From positions 1 to 42,862 of the forward strand of contig JAEUHQ010000105.1 of the NCBI GenBank assembly GCA_016794565.1: 42,862 bases of DNA, written 5' to 3'. The DNA comes from Planctomycetota bacterium (GTDB lineage: Bacteria; Planctomycetota; UBA1135; UBA2386). Under the pieces are notes generated by a model. It ran no database searches. It worked only from the letters and a program-made list of their open reading frames with translations, and was not told the origin of the DNA. The position numbers and the translations under genes are program-made. Below, in pieces: positions 17,295 through 27,200 of the stretch (positions within the stretch are counted from its first letter, which is position 1; the number at the start of each line of letters is the position of its first letter).

Positions 17295-18281
17295 CTACGG
17301 CTGCGGCGCGCCCGCCGCCGGGGCGGCTTCGCCTTCGGCAGCGCGGTCGGAGCCGATCGACACCGAGTCGGCATGACCACCCGCGCCGCTGGCCGCGCCA
17401 AAGCGCGCACCACCGCCGCCCGGACCACCCGGACCGCGGCGACCGCCGGGACCACCCGGACCGCGACGACCGCCGTCGCGACCACCGCGACCGCCGCCGG
17501 GGCCGCCTTCGCGACCATCGGAACGACGACCCGGAGCCTGGCGGTTGCGCACGTCGTCGGAGGCCGACCGCTGCGCATCGCGCAGCGTGCCTTCGTCGCA
17601 CTGCTTCCTGCCCTCGAGGATCGCCTCGGAGAGCTTGCTGAGCACGAGCTGGACCGAGCTCATCGCGTCGTCGTTCGCCGGGATCACGATGTCCGCGTAC
17701 GTCGGGTCGCAGTCGGTGTCGAGCACGCAGATGACCGGAACGTTCATGCGCTTCGCTTCGCGCATCGCGTTGTCCTCTCGGCGCGGGTCGACGACGATCA
17801 GCGCGCCCGGCAGGCCGTGCAGTTCGCGCACGCCTTCGAGGTTGCGGCGGATGCGCTTCATCTCGCGGCGCATCGTCGACTGGTCGCCCTTCTTGTACTT
17901 CTCGATGCCGCCGGTCGCTTCGAGCTGCTCGAGCTCGAGCAGGCGCGCGAGACGCTCACGGACGGTGGCGAAGTTCGTCAGCGTGCCGCCGATCCAGCGC
18001 TCCGTCACCGGGGGCATGTTGCACTTCTTGGCTTCCGACTCGACGACGTTGCGGATCTGCTTCTTGGTGCCCAAGAACATGATCTGCGCGCCCGTCGCGG
18101 CGAGGTGCCGCAGGAAGTGCGTCGCCCGGTACAGGCCACGGATCGTCTCCTCGAGATTGATCACGTGGATCTTGTGCCGCTTGCCGTGGATGTACGGCTT
18201 CATCTTCGGGTTCCAGCGGCTGGCCTGATGGCCATAGTGGACCCCTGCGTCGATCAACTCCTGCGCGGTGACTAGCGGCAC
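17295..18281 (-). CDS. rpsB: 30S ribosomal protein S2 with Gly/Arg-rich C-terminal extension
   Basis: A 328-residue S2. Residues 1-230 are canonical: ELIDAGVHYGHQASRWNPKM at the start, then MFLGTKKQIRNVV, WIGGTLTNF, LIVVDPRREDNAMREA and IPANDDAMSSV. The usual S2 ends near residue 235-255, but here a tail of about 95 residues follows, with an RGG/GPGG-rich stretch (251-291) and an acidic/Ala end (311-328). The start is GTG at 18279-18281 with AAGGAG about 10 nt upstream. A predicted promoter lies upstream (18340-18367). The tail is in the same frame and has normal codon use, so it is unlikely to be a frameshift artefact. RGG tails typically bind RNA. Confidence 0.95.
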   Translation of the reverse strand: MPLVTAQELIDAGVHYGHQASRWNPKMKPYIHGKRHKIHVINLEETIRGLYRATHFLRHLAATGAQIMFLGTKKQIRNVVESEAKKCNMPPVTERWIGGTLTNFATVRERLARLLELEQLEATGGIEKYKKGDQSTMRREMKRIRRNLEGVRELHGLPGALIVVDPRREDNAMREAKRMNVPVICVLDTDCDPTYADIVIPANDDAMSSVQLVLSKLSEAILEGRKQCDEGTLRDAQRSASDDVRNRQAPGRRSDGREGGPGGGRGGRDGGRRGPGGPGGRRGPGGPGGGGARFGAASGAGGHADSVSIGSDRAAEGEAAPAAGAPQP

Positions 18282-18339
18282 GTGCTCTCGGCTCCTTGCC
18301 TGTGCGGATTGCGTTCGTTCGGCGAATGAAGGGCGAGGG

Positions 18340-18367
18340 AGTCTAGGGAGGAGGCGAGCGCGGTCAA
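18340..18367 (-). promoter_or_regulatory. predicted sigma70-type promoter for rpsB
   Basis: On the minus strand, TTGACC (-35, five of six matches) at 18367-18362 is followed after 16 bp by TAGACT (-10) at 18345-18340, placing a start near 18333 and a 5' leader of about 50 nt. The same -35 and spacer length are seen upstream of the gene at 30856-32127, which adds support. No experimental evidence. Confidence 0.5.
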
Positions 18368-18567
18368 GGTCGAAGTCGTCACCCCCTTGCTGCGGGCGGC
18401 TCCCGCCCCCGCCGGCATCGGCGCAACCGCGGCGTCGTGAACAGCGCCGCCGTGCGCCCGCGCCGCACCCGAACGGCCCCCTACCACCCCCTGTGCGGCG
18501 AGCCTAGACTCTCGGGCCGTTCCGCCGGGCCCTGGCCCCGCGGATCCGCGCACCCCGACCCGCAGCC

Positions 18568-19572
18568 TTGACGATCGAGCAGCCCTTGGACCAGCCGCCG
18601 AGCGAGTCCGTGAAGAACCCCACGCATGCCGCGGTGGTTCTGGTCATGAACCACAACCGCGACGACGTCGCGGACTTGTGCTCGACCCTCGCCCGGAACG
18701 GCCACCGCGTGCTCGTCGCGGAGTCGCTGGCGCAGAGCCACCGCGCGGTCGCCGACCAGCGCCCCGACGTCGTGGTGCTGAATCCCCTCGTGCTGTGCGC
18801 CGGGGGCGTCGAACTCGAACTGCTGGAGAGCCTGCAGCGCGACGACGACCCGATTCCGGTGGTCCTGGTCGTGGACGACCTCCAGGCGCTCGCCGACGCG
18901 CAACAGATGCGCATCCCCTTCCGCGACTTCGTGCTGAAACCGCTCACCGCCGCGGAGTGCGCCCAGCGCGTCGACCTCGCGCTGCGCACGCGCCTCGCGT
19001 TCCGCGGCCTGCAGGCGCGCACACAGAAGCTCGAGAGCCAGGTCAGCGTCGACTTCAAGACGGGGCTGGTTTCCGAGTTCTCGATGCGGCGCATCCTCGG
19101 CCTCGAGTGGAAGCGCGCGCAGCGCCACCAGAACCCGCTCTCGCTGATGCTGATCGACGTCGACAACTTCAAGTCGGTCAACGACTCGACGGAGTACGCG
19201 TTCGGCGACGAAGTGCTGCGGCGCGTCGCCGAGGCGCTGAAGCAGAACGTCCGCGAGACCGACTTCGCGGCGCGCTTCGGCGGCGACGAGTTTTGCGTGC
19301 TGCTGCCGCAGACCAGCCCGGGTGAAGCGGTGCAGACGGCGTTGCGCATCCGGCAGCGCATCGGCGGCACGGTCGTGCAGAGCGGCAACTGGCAGCGCCA
19401 GGTCACCGTGTCGATCGGTATCGACAGCTACGACGGCCGCTCCGCGACGACGATCGACACCCTGCGCCGCAACGCGAACCGCGCGCTGCAGGAAGCCAAG
19501 CGCCGCGGCAAGAACCAGGTCTGGCTCTACTCGGGCGGCGAGGACGCCGCCGCGGGGTCCGCGGCGCCCTGA
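18568..19572 (+). CDS. receiver-like plus GGDEF diguanylate cyclase
   Basis: A 334-residue cytoplasmic protein. Residues about 20-140 have the receiver fold (VVLVMNHNRDD, then DVVVLNPL, FRDFVLKPL with Lys124), but the phosphoacceptor Asp is replaced by Asn72. Residues about 160-320 form a GGDEF domain with intact active site GGDEF (238-242) and an intact inhibitory site RETD (229-232) five residues upstream. So c-di-GMP synthesis from GTP with product inhibition is expected, but normal phosphorylation of the receiver is not. The start is the TTG at 18568; a GTG nearby is possible. It diverges from rpsB. The last 46 bp overlap, tail to tail, the 3' end of the histidine-kinase gene. Confidence 0.92.
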   Translation: MTIEQPLDQPPSESVKNPTHAAVVLVMNHNRDDVADLCSTLARNGHRVLVAESLAQSHRAVADQRPDVVVLNPLVLCAGGVELELLESLQRDDDPIPVVLVVDDLQALADAQQMRIPFRDFVLKPLTAAECAQRVDLALRTRLAFRGLQARTQKLESQVSVDFKTGLVSEFSMRRILGLEWKRAQRHQNPLSLMLIDVDNFKSVNDSTEYAFGDEVLRRVAEALKQNVRETDFAARFGGDEFCVLLPQTSPGEAVQTALRIRQRIGGTVVQSGNWQRQVTVSIGIDSYDGRSATTIDTLRRNANRALQEAKRRGKNQVWLYSGGEDAAAGSAAP

Positions 19573-21065
19573 CCCGACCGCGGCAACGGTGCGGCGGCCG
19601 GCAGCTGGATTCGCACGTGGAAGCCCTGGCCCCTGGCCGACTCCACGGTCATATCGCCGCCGTGGTTCTGGACGATCGAGTAGCTGATGAACATGCCGAG
19701 CCCGCTCGCGTCGGGGCGTTCCTTCTTCGTGAAGAACGGGTCGAAGACGCGCCCGAGGTCCTTGCTGTCCATGCCCGGCCCGTCGTCGTCCACGTCGATG
19801 CGGACACCCCCGCCTTCCGCCTGCACCCGGACCACGATCCGACCACCGCCGCCCTTCTCGCCGAATGCGTCGAGTGAGTTCAGCAGCAGGTTCAACAGGA
19901 CCTGCTGGATCTCGTTCGCGTCGCCGCGCACCGGCGGCAGGCCCGCGGCCGCGTCCATCACGAACTCGACCCCCTCGCGCGCGAGGCGATGCTCGACGAG
20001 TTCGCGGGCACCGACGATGGCCTTCGTGACGTCGAACGCGCCGGCCGCCGCGGGCCGGGGCGAGAAGTCGAGCAGGCGCCGCGCGATGCGGCCGATGCGC
20101 TGCAGGCCCTCCTGCACGAGTTCGAGGTAGGTGCGCTGCTTGTCGGCGAGCCCCGGCTGCTGCAGCAACCGATTGACGGCGTTTTGCATCCCGCCGATCG
20201 GGTTGTTGATCTCGTGCGCGACGCCGGCCGCGAGCGTGCCGATGCTCGCGAGGCGCGAACTCTGCACCAGCGCGCGTTCCTTCTGCTTGGCCTGCTCGAC
20301 GGCTTCGCGGACGGCCCGCTCGAGCGCCTGCGTGTGGCCCTCGACCTGCTCCGCCATCCGGTTGAACGTCGCCACCACGGGTGCGAGTTCGGCGATGCGG
20401 GCGTGCTCCGGCAATCGCACGTCGTAGCGCCCGCGCGCGACGTCCGCCGCCGCGTCGCCGAGCACCTGAAGAGGGCGGCCGATCGCGCGGCGGGTCACCC
20501 ACAACAGGACGACGCCGAACAGAAGCGTCGCGACCGCAACGCCGACCACCGACGACCACAGCGGCAGAGCGCGCGGCAGTGCCGGCTGGGTCTTGGGCTG
20601 GAACCAGAGGTAGCCGACGACCGTGCCCGCCTGGCGCAGCGCGCGGCAGTAACCGTCGGCGACCCGCAGGAGTCCGTCGACTTCGCGCGCCTGCACGAGG
20701 CCGGCCTGGATCACCGCGCTGGGGAAGTGGTCCGGGTCGCGATGCACCGCGCCGAGCGGATTCAGGTAGACGCCGTCGTACGGCGGCCGGCCGTTCGCGA
20801 CGATCACGTCCTCGTACAGCTCACGAACCGACTCGTTGAGGAGCAGGCGGCGCACCTGCCGCGCATCCGCCGCTGCGTCGAGCAGAACCTTCGGCGTGTA
20901 GACGCGCTCGATCTCGGCGAACGACTCCTGCACGGATGCCTGCAGTTCGTTCCGCTGGTTCCGGAACCACTCCTGCTGCGACAGATGCACGACGACCGTG
21001 ACACCACCCACCGTCAGCGCGTTGAGCAGGAGCGCGATCAGCAGGATGCGCCACGCCAGCGACAT
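19527..21065 (-). CDS. membrane sensor histidine kinase (HAMP, HisKA, HATPase)
   Basis: A 512-residue sensor kinase. TM1 is at about 5-27 and TM2 at about 170-191, giving a periplasmic sensor region of about 140 residues. HAMP follows (about 191-243), then a coiled coil, HisKA with the phosphorylated His284 in GVAHEINNP, and an HATPase domain with N-box LLNLLLNSLDAF, DDGPGMDSKDL and FDPFFTKK, ending in GLGMFISYSIV. No receiver domain is attached and no response regulator with an intact Asp is next to it. The ATG at 21065 is 3 bp after the stop of the GspF-like gene, so it is the last gene of a five-gene run. The adjacent GGDEF protein with a degenerate receiver is convergent. Confidence 0.93.
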   Translation of the reverse strand: MSLAWRILLIALLLNALTVGGVTVVVHLSQQEWFRNQRNELQASVQESFAEIERVYTPKVLLDAAADARQVRRLLLNESVRELYEDVIVANGRPPYDGVYLNPLGAVHRDPDHFPSAVIQAGLVQAREVDGLLRVADGYCRALRQAGTVVGYLWFQPKTQPALPRALPLWSSVVGVAVATLLFGVVLLWVTRRAIGRPLQVLGDAAADVARGRYDVRLPEHARIAELAPVVATFNRMAEQVEGHTQALERAVREAVEQAKQKERALVQSSRLASIGTLAAGVAHEINNPIGGMQNAVNRLLQQPGLADKQRTYLELVQEGLQRIGRIARRLLDFSPRPAAAGAFDVTKAIVGARELVEHRLAREGVEFVMDAAAGLPPVRGDANEIQQVLLNLLLNSLDAFGEKGGGGRIVVRVQAEGGGVRIDVDDDGPGMDSKDLGRVFDPFFTKKERPDASGLGMFISYSIVQNHGGDMTVESARGQGFHVRIQLPAAAPLPRSGQGAADPAAASSPPE

Positions 21066-21068
21066 GGA

Positions 21069-22232
21069 TCACCCGCGGCGGCCGATCGTCTGCATCATCG
21101 TCAGGAGCGGCATGAACAGGGCGAACACGATGAAGCCCACGACGACGGCCATGACCACGAGCAGGATCGGCTCGATTGCCTTGAACGTCGTCTCGACGGT
21201 GCGATCGACCTCGGTCTCGTAGCGGTCCGCGATCTTCGCGAGCATGCGGTCGAGTTCGCCGGTCTGCTCACCGACGTCGACCATGTTGACGACGATGTCG
21301 TCGAACATGCCGCTCTCGCCCATCGGGACGGCGAACCCGGCGCCTTCGCGGATCGAGGACTGCACCTCGTGCACCGCACCGCGCATGTGCACGTTCTTCG
21401 TCGAGGCCTGCAGGATGTCCAACGCCTCGATGTGCGGAACGCCGCTCTGGATCAACGTGCCGAACGTGCGCGCGAACCGCGCGACGAGACTCTTGTGCAC
21501 GAGCGTGCCGAACAGCGGCATGCGCAGCGCCAACCGGTGCATGAGGGACCGGTAGCCGTCGACCCTGACCATCAGGAGACGGTGCAGCGCGACCACGAGA
21601 ACGACGCCGAGCATGTAGCTCCACCACCACACCTTCATGTGGTCGCCGAGGTTCATGACGATCTTCGTCGTCCAGTGCAGATCGCCCTTGCCCATCGACT
21701 CGAAGACGGACTTGAACTTGGGGATGACGAACGCGAACACGAGCATCAGCACCGCGATCGCGACGCAGAGGATCGCGACCGGGTAGGCGAGCGCGCCCCG
21801 GACGCGCGCCTTGATCGTCTCGCTCTGCTCCAGGAACCCGCTGAGCCGGTTCAGGATCTCCTCCTGCACACCGCCCGCCTCACCCGCGCGCACCATGTTG
21901 GTGTAGAGCGCGTCGAACACCAGGTCGTGCTTGCTCATCGCCTCGGACAGCGACGTGCCGCCCTCGACGTCCTCGACCAGCGACGCGGCGATGCGCTTCA
22001 TCGGGCCGGGCGTGAGCTGGCCCTCGAGGATGCGCAGGCTCTTCATCACGGGAATGCCCGCGTTCAAGAGCACCGCGAGCTGGCTCGTGAACTCCGCGAG
22101 TACGCGCGGCGTGACGCGCTTCCTGCTGAAGAGCGCGGTCGAACCCTCGCTGCCTCCCCCGCCTGCAACGGCGGGAACGGGAGCTGCGGTCTGCTTCGGG
22201 ACAGGGAGTTTGCGCTGCAGCTTCTTTGGCAT
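21069..22232 (-). CDS. second GspF/PilC-type platform protein
   Basis: A 387-residue membrane protein of the GspF/PilC family, distinct from the pilC at 9228-10475. Residues 1-35 are a Lys/Pro/Ala-rich N-terminus (MPKKLQRKLPVPK) without the usual N-terminal domain. The two GspF repeats begin near FTSQLAVLLNAGIPVMKSLRILEG and FARTFGTLIQSGVPHIEALDIL. Membrane segments are at about 150-170, 200-220 and 360-382. No secretion ATPase or pilin gene is next to it; instead it is 68 bp after the PP2C gene and 3 bp before a histidine-kinase gene. It may serve a second assembly machine encoded elsewhere, or be controlled by the kinases. The start at ATG 22232 is a good fit, with a weak ribosome site. Confidence 0.9.
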   Translation of the reverse strand: MPKKLQRKLPVPKQTAAPVPAVAGGGGSEGSTALFSRKRVTPRVLAEFTSQLAVLLNAGIPVMKSLRILEGQLTPGPMKRIAASLVEDVEGGTSLSEAMSKHDLVFDALYTNMVRAGEAGGVQEEILNRLSGFLEQSETIKARVRGALAYPVAILCVAIAVLMLVFAFVIPKFKSVFESMGKGDLHWTTKIVMNLGDHMKVWWWSYMLGVVLVVALHRLLMVRVDGYRSLMHRLALRMPLFGTLVHKSLVARFARTFGTLIQSGVPHIEALDILQASTKNVHMRGAVHEVQSSIREGAGFAVPMGESGMFDDIVVNMVDVGEQTGELDRMLAKIADRYETEVDRTVETTFKAIEPILLVVMAVVVGFIVFALFMPLLTMMQTIGRRG

Positions 22233-22300
22233 CGGAATCGAGAGGGGTCGGCATCGTTGCGCAGCAGCGCTCCGCTGGCAACCGGCGGCTCCGCTACGGC

Positions 22301-23206
22301 TCAAGAACCCACGCCGTGCATCCACGCCCGTACGTCGACACCGCACCAGCGCGCGATCGCGATTCCGAGCAGGCCGGCCGCCGCGGCGAAGACGAGCCAG
22401 GGCCAGACCGGCGGCCGCAGCGACATCGGGCGGGGCCACATCGCCCGCGCACCGGGCCGTTCGTCGCGCGGCAGATCGACCGAGCGGCCAGCACCCCCGC
22501 CCGCCGGATCGACCACGTCCACGACGACCGCGGTCGCGTTGTCGGTACCCCCGGCGGCGAGCGCCTGCGCGACGAGGGCTTCGGCGGTCGCCTGCGGTCC
22601 GCCCTTGCCCACGAGGCGCGCGAAGGAGTCGGGCGGGATCGCCGACCAGACGCCGTCGCTGACGAGGAGAAAACGATCTCCTCGCCGCAGCGGCACCTCG
22701 ACCTGGTCCACTTCGCACGCGGGACTGCCGCCTCCGACGCATCGGGTCAGCAGGTTGTCCGGGTGACGGACCGCGTGATCGCGGGTGAGCTGCTCGCACA
22801 CGCCGTCGCGCACGAGGTAGATGCGCGTGTCCCCGACGTGGCCGATGCGCGCCACGCCGTGCGCCACGCAGAGCACGGACAGCGTCGTGCCCATGCCGCG
22901 CAGCGCCGGGACGTTCGCCGACTCCTGGTGCACTCGCGCCGCCGCCGCCGCGAACCCGGCCGCCATGCGCTCCTTCGGCGGCGTCGCGGCGTCGGCGTCG
23001 AGGAGCACGACGCCGACCGTGCGCAGTCCGAGCCGGCTCGCTTCGGCACCTCCGGCCGCGCCGCCCATCCCGTCCGCGATGCCCGCGACGAAGGGCAGCC
23101 CGGTGTCGGGCGGCGGTGCGACCACGAGGAAGTCGTCCTCGTTGTTCGCGCGTACGTGACCCGTGTGGGTGGCGCTGCCGACGTCGATCGAGCCGGGCAC
23201 GTTCAT
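22301..23206 (-). CDS. PP2C-type Ser/Thr phosphatase with C-terminal membrane helix
   Basis: A 301-residue protein. The PPM/PP2C domain (about 5-255) shows RANNEDDFLV, GIADGMGG (metal-binding Asp45), GHVGDTRIYLVRDG, LVSDGVW and GTDNATAVVVDV. A membrane helix is at about 268-287 (WLVFAAAAGLLGIAIA), so the catalytic domain faces the cytoplasm. It would remove phosphate from targets of the kinase encoded two genes upstream. The ATG at 23206 overlaps the stop of the lipoprotein gene (ATGA). This pairing of a Ser/Thr kinase and a PP2C phosphatase in one operon is known from many bacteria; the lipoprotein between them is not. Confidence 0.94.
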   Translation of the reverse strand: MNVPGSIDVGSATHTGHVRANNEDDFLVVAPPPDTGLPFVAGIADGMGGAAGGAEASRLGLRTVGVVLLDADAATPPKERMAAGFAAAAARVHQESANVPALRGMGTTLSVLCVAHGVARIGHVGDTRIYLVRDGVCEQLTRDHAVRHPDNLLTRCVGGGSPACEVDQVEVPLRRGDRFLLVSDGVWSAIPPDSFARLVGKGGPQATAEALVAQALAAGGTDNATAVVVDVVDPAGGGAGRSVDLPRDERPGARAMWPRPMSLRPPVWPWLVFAAAAGLLGIAIARWCGVDVRAWMHGVGS

Positions 23207-24267
23207 CGCGGAGCACCCGGGAGGAACGTCGCGGACGCGACCGAGCCGCGAATCGTCCCGACCAGCACCTGGAGCCGACGGCCCGCGGCGCCCTCGGGCA
23301 GCATGGCCTCGTAGTGGAAGTACTCGCCGTCCCACGTGCGCGACGCCAGCAGATCGCGTTCGAACGCCGCCGTCGCGCTCGGCTGGATCCCGGATCCGCC
23401 GCGCAACCGCGCCGAACTGAGGCTCTCCGCGCAGTCCACCACGATCTTCGACCCGCCGTCGGTGCCGACCAGCACGAGCCGCGCCGCGGAACGCTCGCGC
23501 AGGCGCTGGCGCACCGACTCGCTCTTCAGGTCACGTGCGAGCGAGAGCAGGAGCCGCCGTTCGGTGACGCCGCGCACGGCGGCGGCGACACGCTCCGGAT
23601 CGTCACCTACGAAGAACGGTGGAACGACGATGGACTCGAGCAGCCCCAGCACGTCGCTGCGTTCGACGAGAGCGAGTTCGACGGGCCCGCTCACGAGCAG
23701 GGGGTCGTGCAGCACCTTGCCCGTCTGCACCTCGCGCAACGTGACGCGCAGCGTCGCGCGCGACTCGAAGGTCTGGTCGGGGATCAGCGCACCGATGCCC
23801 AGCAGGATCCACGTGGCGAACGTCACGGGCCAGCGGCCGTTCGTGCCCTGCACGTCGATCGGCCCGTCCTGCAGTTCTTCGACGACGAGGAGGAAGTCGA
23901 AGCCGTCGTCGCGCGCCTTCTGCAGCACGGCGAGCACCGGCGCGGAGACGCTGCCGAGCCGCAGCTGCTCGCGCACGAGCCGGCGCCGGCCGGCGTCCTC
24001 GTCCACGGCAACGTGCTGGAACACCGAACCCCGCCGCAGCACGTCGACCACGGCGTCGACCCCGATCGCTTCGTACGGTTCGCCGGTCTCCGCAGCGGAC
24101 CCGAACGTGCCGCGGCGGCCCGGATGCGGAGTCAGGTAGGCGCCGCCGGTGACGAGCACGGAGCAATCGAGCGGCGGGAGCTCGGCGAGGCCGCCGAGTT
24201 CGCTGCCTTGCGTCTGGCACGCGCCGAGCGCGGTGAGAAGGAGTCCGGCGCGAAGGTGGCCCCTCAT
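23203..24267 (-). CDS. uncharacterised lipoprotein between kinase and phosphatase
   Basis: A 354-residue protein with a lipoprotein signal: a hydrophobic core, then the lipobox LGAC with Cys17. Thereafter it is a mixed alpha/beta soluble protein. The central part (FDFLLVVEELQDGPI, then FESRATLRVTLREVQTGKVLHDP) is reminiscent of outer-membrane assembly lipoproteins such as CsgG or GNA1162-type proteins, which share a pattern of a beta strand, a short hydrophobic helix and an 'attribute of tag/level' type strand pair, but this resemblance is weak. It has no catalytic motif that I recognise. It overlaps the kinase and phosphatase genes by 4 bp at both ends, so it is part of the same signalling unit, perhaps as its extracytoplasmic sensor or target. 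Confidence 0.7.
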   Translation of the reverse strand: MRGHLRAGLLLTALGACQTQGSELGGLAELPPLDCSVLVTGGAYLTPHPGRRGTFGSAAETGEPYEAIGVDAVVDVLRRGSVFQHVAVDEDAGRRRLVREQLRLGSVSAPVLAVLQKARDDGFDFLLVVEELQDGPIDVQGTNGRWPVTFATWILLGIGALIPDQTFESRATLRVTLREVQTGKVLHDPLLVSGPVELALVERSDVLGLLESIVVPPFFVGDDPERVAAAVRGVTERRLLLSLARDLKSESVRQRLRERSAARLVLVGTDGGSKIVVDCAESLSSARLRGGSGIQPSATAAFERDLLASRTWDGEYFHYEAMLPEGAAGRRLQVLVGTIRGSVASATFLPGAPR

Positions 24268-27200
24268 CGCCCGCCTCGCAGTCGTGCAAGCGACGCGGGC
24301 GCGCAGACCGCGCGGAACCCGACGTTCCGGAGTCGCGGATCGCGCCGATCGACGAGCAGATCGCGCCCGTCGCGGCGCATCTGTTCGGTCCGGAGCACGC
24401 CGGGCGTCGTCTCGGGGATCGCCAGGATGGTCGCGAGGTCGACCCGCGAACCCCGTCCGTCGACGACGCCGTCGACCTCGCCGAGAGCGAGGCCGCGCAC
24501 CACCCCGAACGTGGCCAGCGGCGCAGCGAGGTCCGGCGGCGGCCGGTCGCTGCCGTCGCCGAAGGCACGCACCCGCGCCAGGTGCGTCGCGTGATCGCCG
24601 ATCCACTCGCGGAGCAGCAGCTCCGCTCCGGGTACGTGCGGCAGGTCGGCGACCCATTCGCGCACACCGAAGTCGAGCCCCGTGAACGACGCCCCCTGGC
24701 CGGCGCGAACGACGTCGCCGGCGTCGTGATCGACGCTCCGGGTCGGACAGCGGCCGGACGCGAGTTCGCGCGCGGCATCGGCGAACTTCGCCGCGGACAC
24801 CGAACCGCCCGACGCCACGACGCCGCTGCACGCAGGTCGCAAGGCAGTGGAGTACGCGGCGAGTTCGAGTTCGCACCCGAGCGGCAGGCGGCAGAGATCC
24901 GGATCGTCCGCGGCGGCGACGCCGAGCAGACGGCAGAACGTCCATGCCTGGTAGAAGTCGACATCGGTGAGCGGCGCGTCGGCGGGCGCGGTGACCGCGC
25001 CAGCCAGCATGAGCGCATCGACGCGCAGGCGGGCCGAACCGAGCGGATCGTCGTGGTGTACGCAGCGCGCCGCGTGGTCGCGTCGCGCACGATCGAGGAA
25101 GGGCAGCACGGCGCGCGCTTCGCCGCACGAGAACTCCCGTTCCTGCAGCAGGATGTCGGTCATGTCCCGCACGGCCGTCGCGACCTGCGGCCGGAACGAC
25201 GACCGCGGCGGGGCGAACACGGGCACCGGCTCCGCGAACGGACCGATCGGCGCCAGCACGGGCAGGAAACGCGTGCTGGCGAGGCCGGCTGGCACGTCAG
25301 CGACCTGGGACAGCGTCAGCGGCTCGAGCGTCGACCGTGTCGTGCGCACACGCAACTCGATCGCCTGGCGACCCGCGGGGGTCGCGAGCGTCGCCGCGAA
25401 CGCGCACGCGAGCCCCGTCGCGTAGTCCTCGCGCCCCCTGCCCGCGAGCCGCGCGGCGACCGACCACTGCTCGAACGGCACCTCGAACTCGAGCAGAGAG
25501 CCGTCCGCGGCGCGCACGACGCGCGTCGCGGGGACTTCGCTCTGCGCGATTCCGAGGAGGATGCCGTCCCGTTCGTCGTTGCCGAAGGGAAGGGGCGAAC
25601 GCAGACGCACCGTCGCCGCATGGCCGAACTCGACCAGCACTTCCTCTCCGACGATCGTCGGCGGCGCGTCGTGCCACCAGAAGTCCGCGACGACGTTGAT
25701 CTGTCGTTCGTCGTGGATCACGCGCCGCGCAGGACCGTCGCCGACGAACACCCGCACCGGCCGATCGAGCACGTCCCTCAGTTCCACCGCGACAACGGAG
25801 TGGCCCGGCACGAGCGCGATGTCCGGCAGCAGCGGGTCCTGCGGCGATGCGCGCTCCGGCAGAGCGACCTTCACCGGCGACTCCGCTCCGAGCCACATCG
25901 TGCCGCGCACGTACGGCAGAAGCGCCGGATCGATGCGCCACGCGGGTCCCTCGCCGAGTCCGGAGCCGCGCCGGGCCAGGAGGCCGACGTCGAGCACACC
26001 GGCGAGGAAGCGGGTTCGTGCGACGGGGAGACGGAGTTCGATCGCGGGCGGCAGGACGACGACCGGCGCGAGATGGCGCAGTGGCGGCGCACCGCCTTCG
26101 CCGCGTTCCGCGACCGAGAGCCGCAGCGTGTGCATCCCCGCGGGCAGCCGCGGGAGCCGGAGTCGCGATCGCACCGAGTCGATCGCTTCGATGGTCGCCG
26201 GCGCGCTCGTCTGCGCGGTGCCGGCCGCACTCGACAACTCCACGTCGGCACCGACGAGGCGGTGCGCGTCGTCGACCGCGACATCGGCCGTGGCGCCGCC
26301 CTCCGCGAGCACGAGCTCACGACCGATCCACTTGGCGCCGGGACCGGCGCCCGGGAACTCCAGGTGCACGCTGCGGTCGCGCAGATCGACGGCGAACTGG
26401 CGCCGGTCGACGTTCCCTGCACGATCCTCGACGATGAACCAGTACGAACCCGGCGCGAACCGGCCGCGCGGGCCGTCGATCGGCACGTCGTACACCGCCG
26501 CGACGACACCCGCGGGAACGGACGTGCTCCAGATCTCGGCCTGGTCGATCGCGGCGAGGCGGAGCACACAATCGCTCTCGGTCGCGGACAACCGCACGCG
26601 AAGGCGCGCGACCGGGCCCACGATCGGAACAACCGCTTCCCCGGCCGGCCCCGTCACCTCGACGACATGGGGCGCCAGGACGTCCGCGGCGGGGAACACG
26701 ATCGGGCTCGACTCCGCGAGGTTTCCCGCACGGTCGCGCGCGGTGACGACGATGCGGCCCGCGCCGAGCGGGTGCACGTCGTCGAGCGCCGCCGCGACGG
26801 CGGCACCGAGCGCGATCTCCCCCTCGACGTCCGGAACCGCGAGCGGGACGCGGCGCCCTCCTTCGAGCACGAACTCGCCCCCGATCGACGCGAGTCCGCT
26901 CTCGTCGACGGCGCGCAGGACGAGCCGCGAGGCACCGACGACCACGTCCCCGGGCGGCTCCAGCCGACACTCGATCCGGGGCGGTGCGTCGTCGACCTGC
27001 ACGCGGGAGGTGCCGAACGGCGCCCGCCCGGGGACGACGAACGACACGTCGACCGGGCCGTCGCGACTTCCCTGCTGCAGTCCTTCGAGCAGCTCCCGCC
27101 ACTGCGGCTGAGCCGTGGACAGCGACAACATCCCCGAGGCGCGATCGACTTCGGGCCGCAACTGCACGCGCAGCAAAGGCACGCCGTCGCGAGCCACGTC

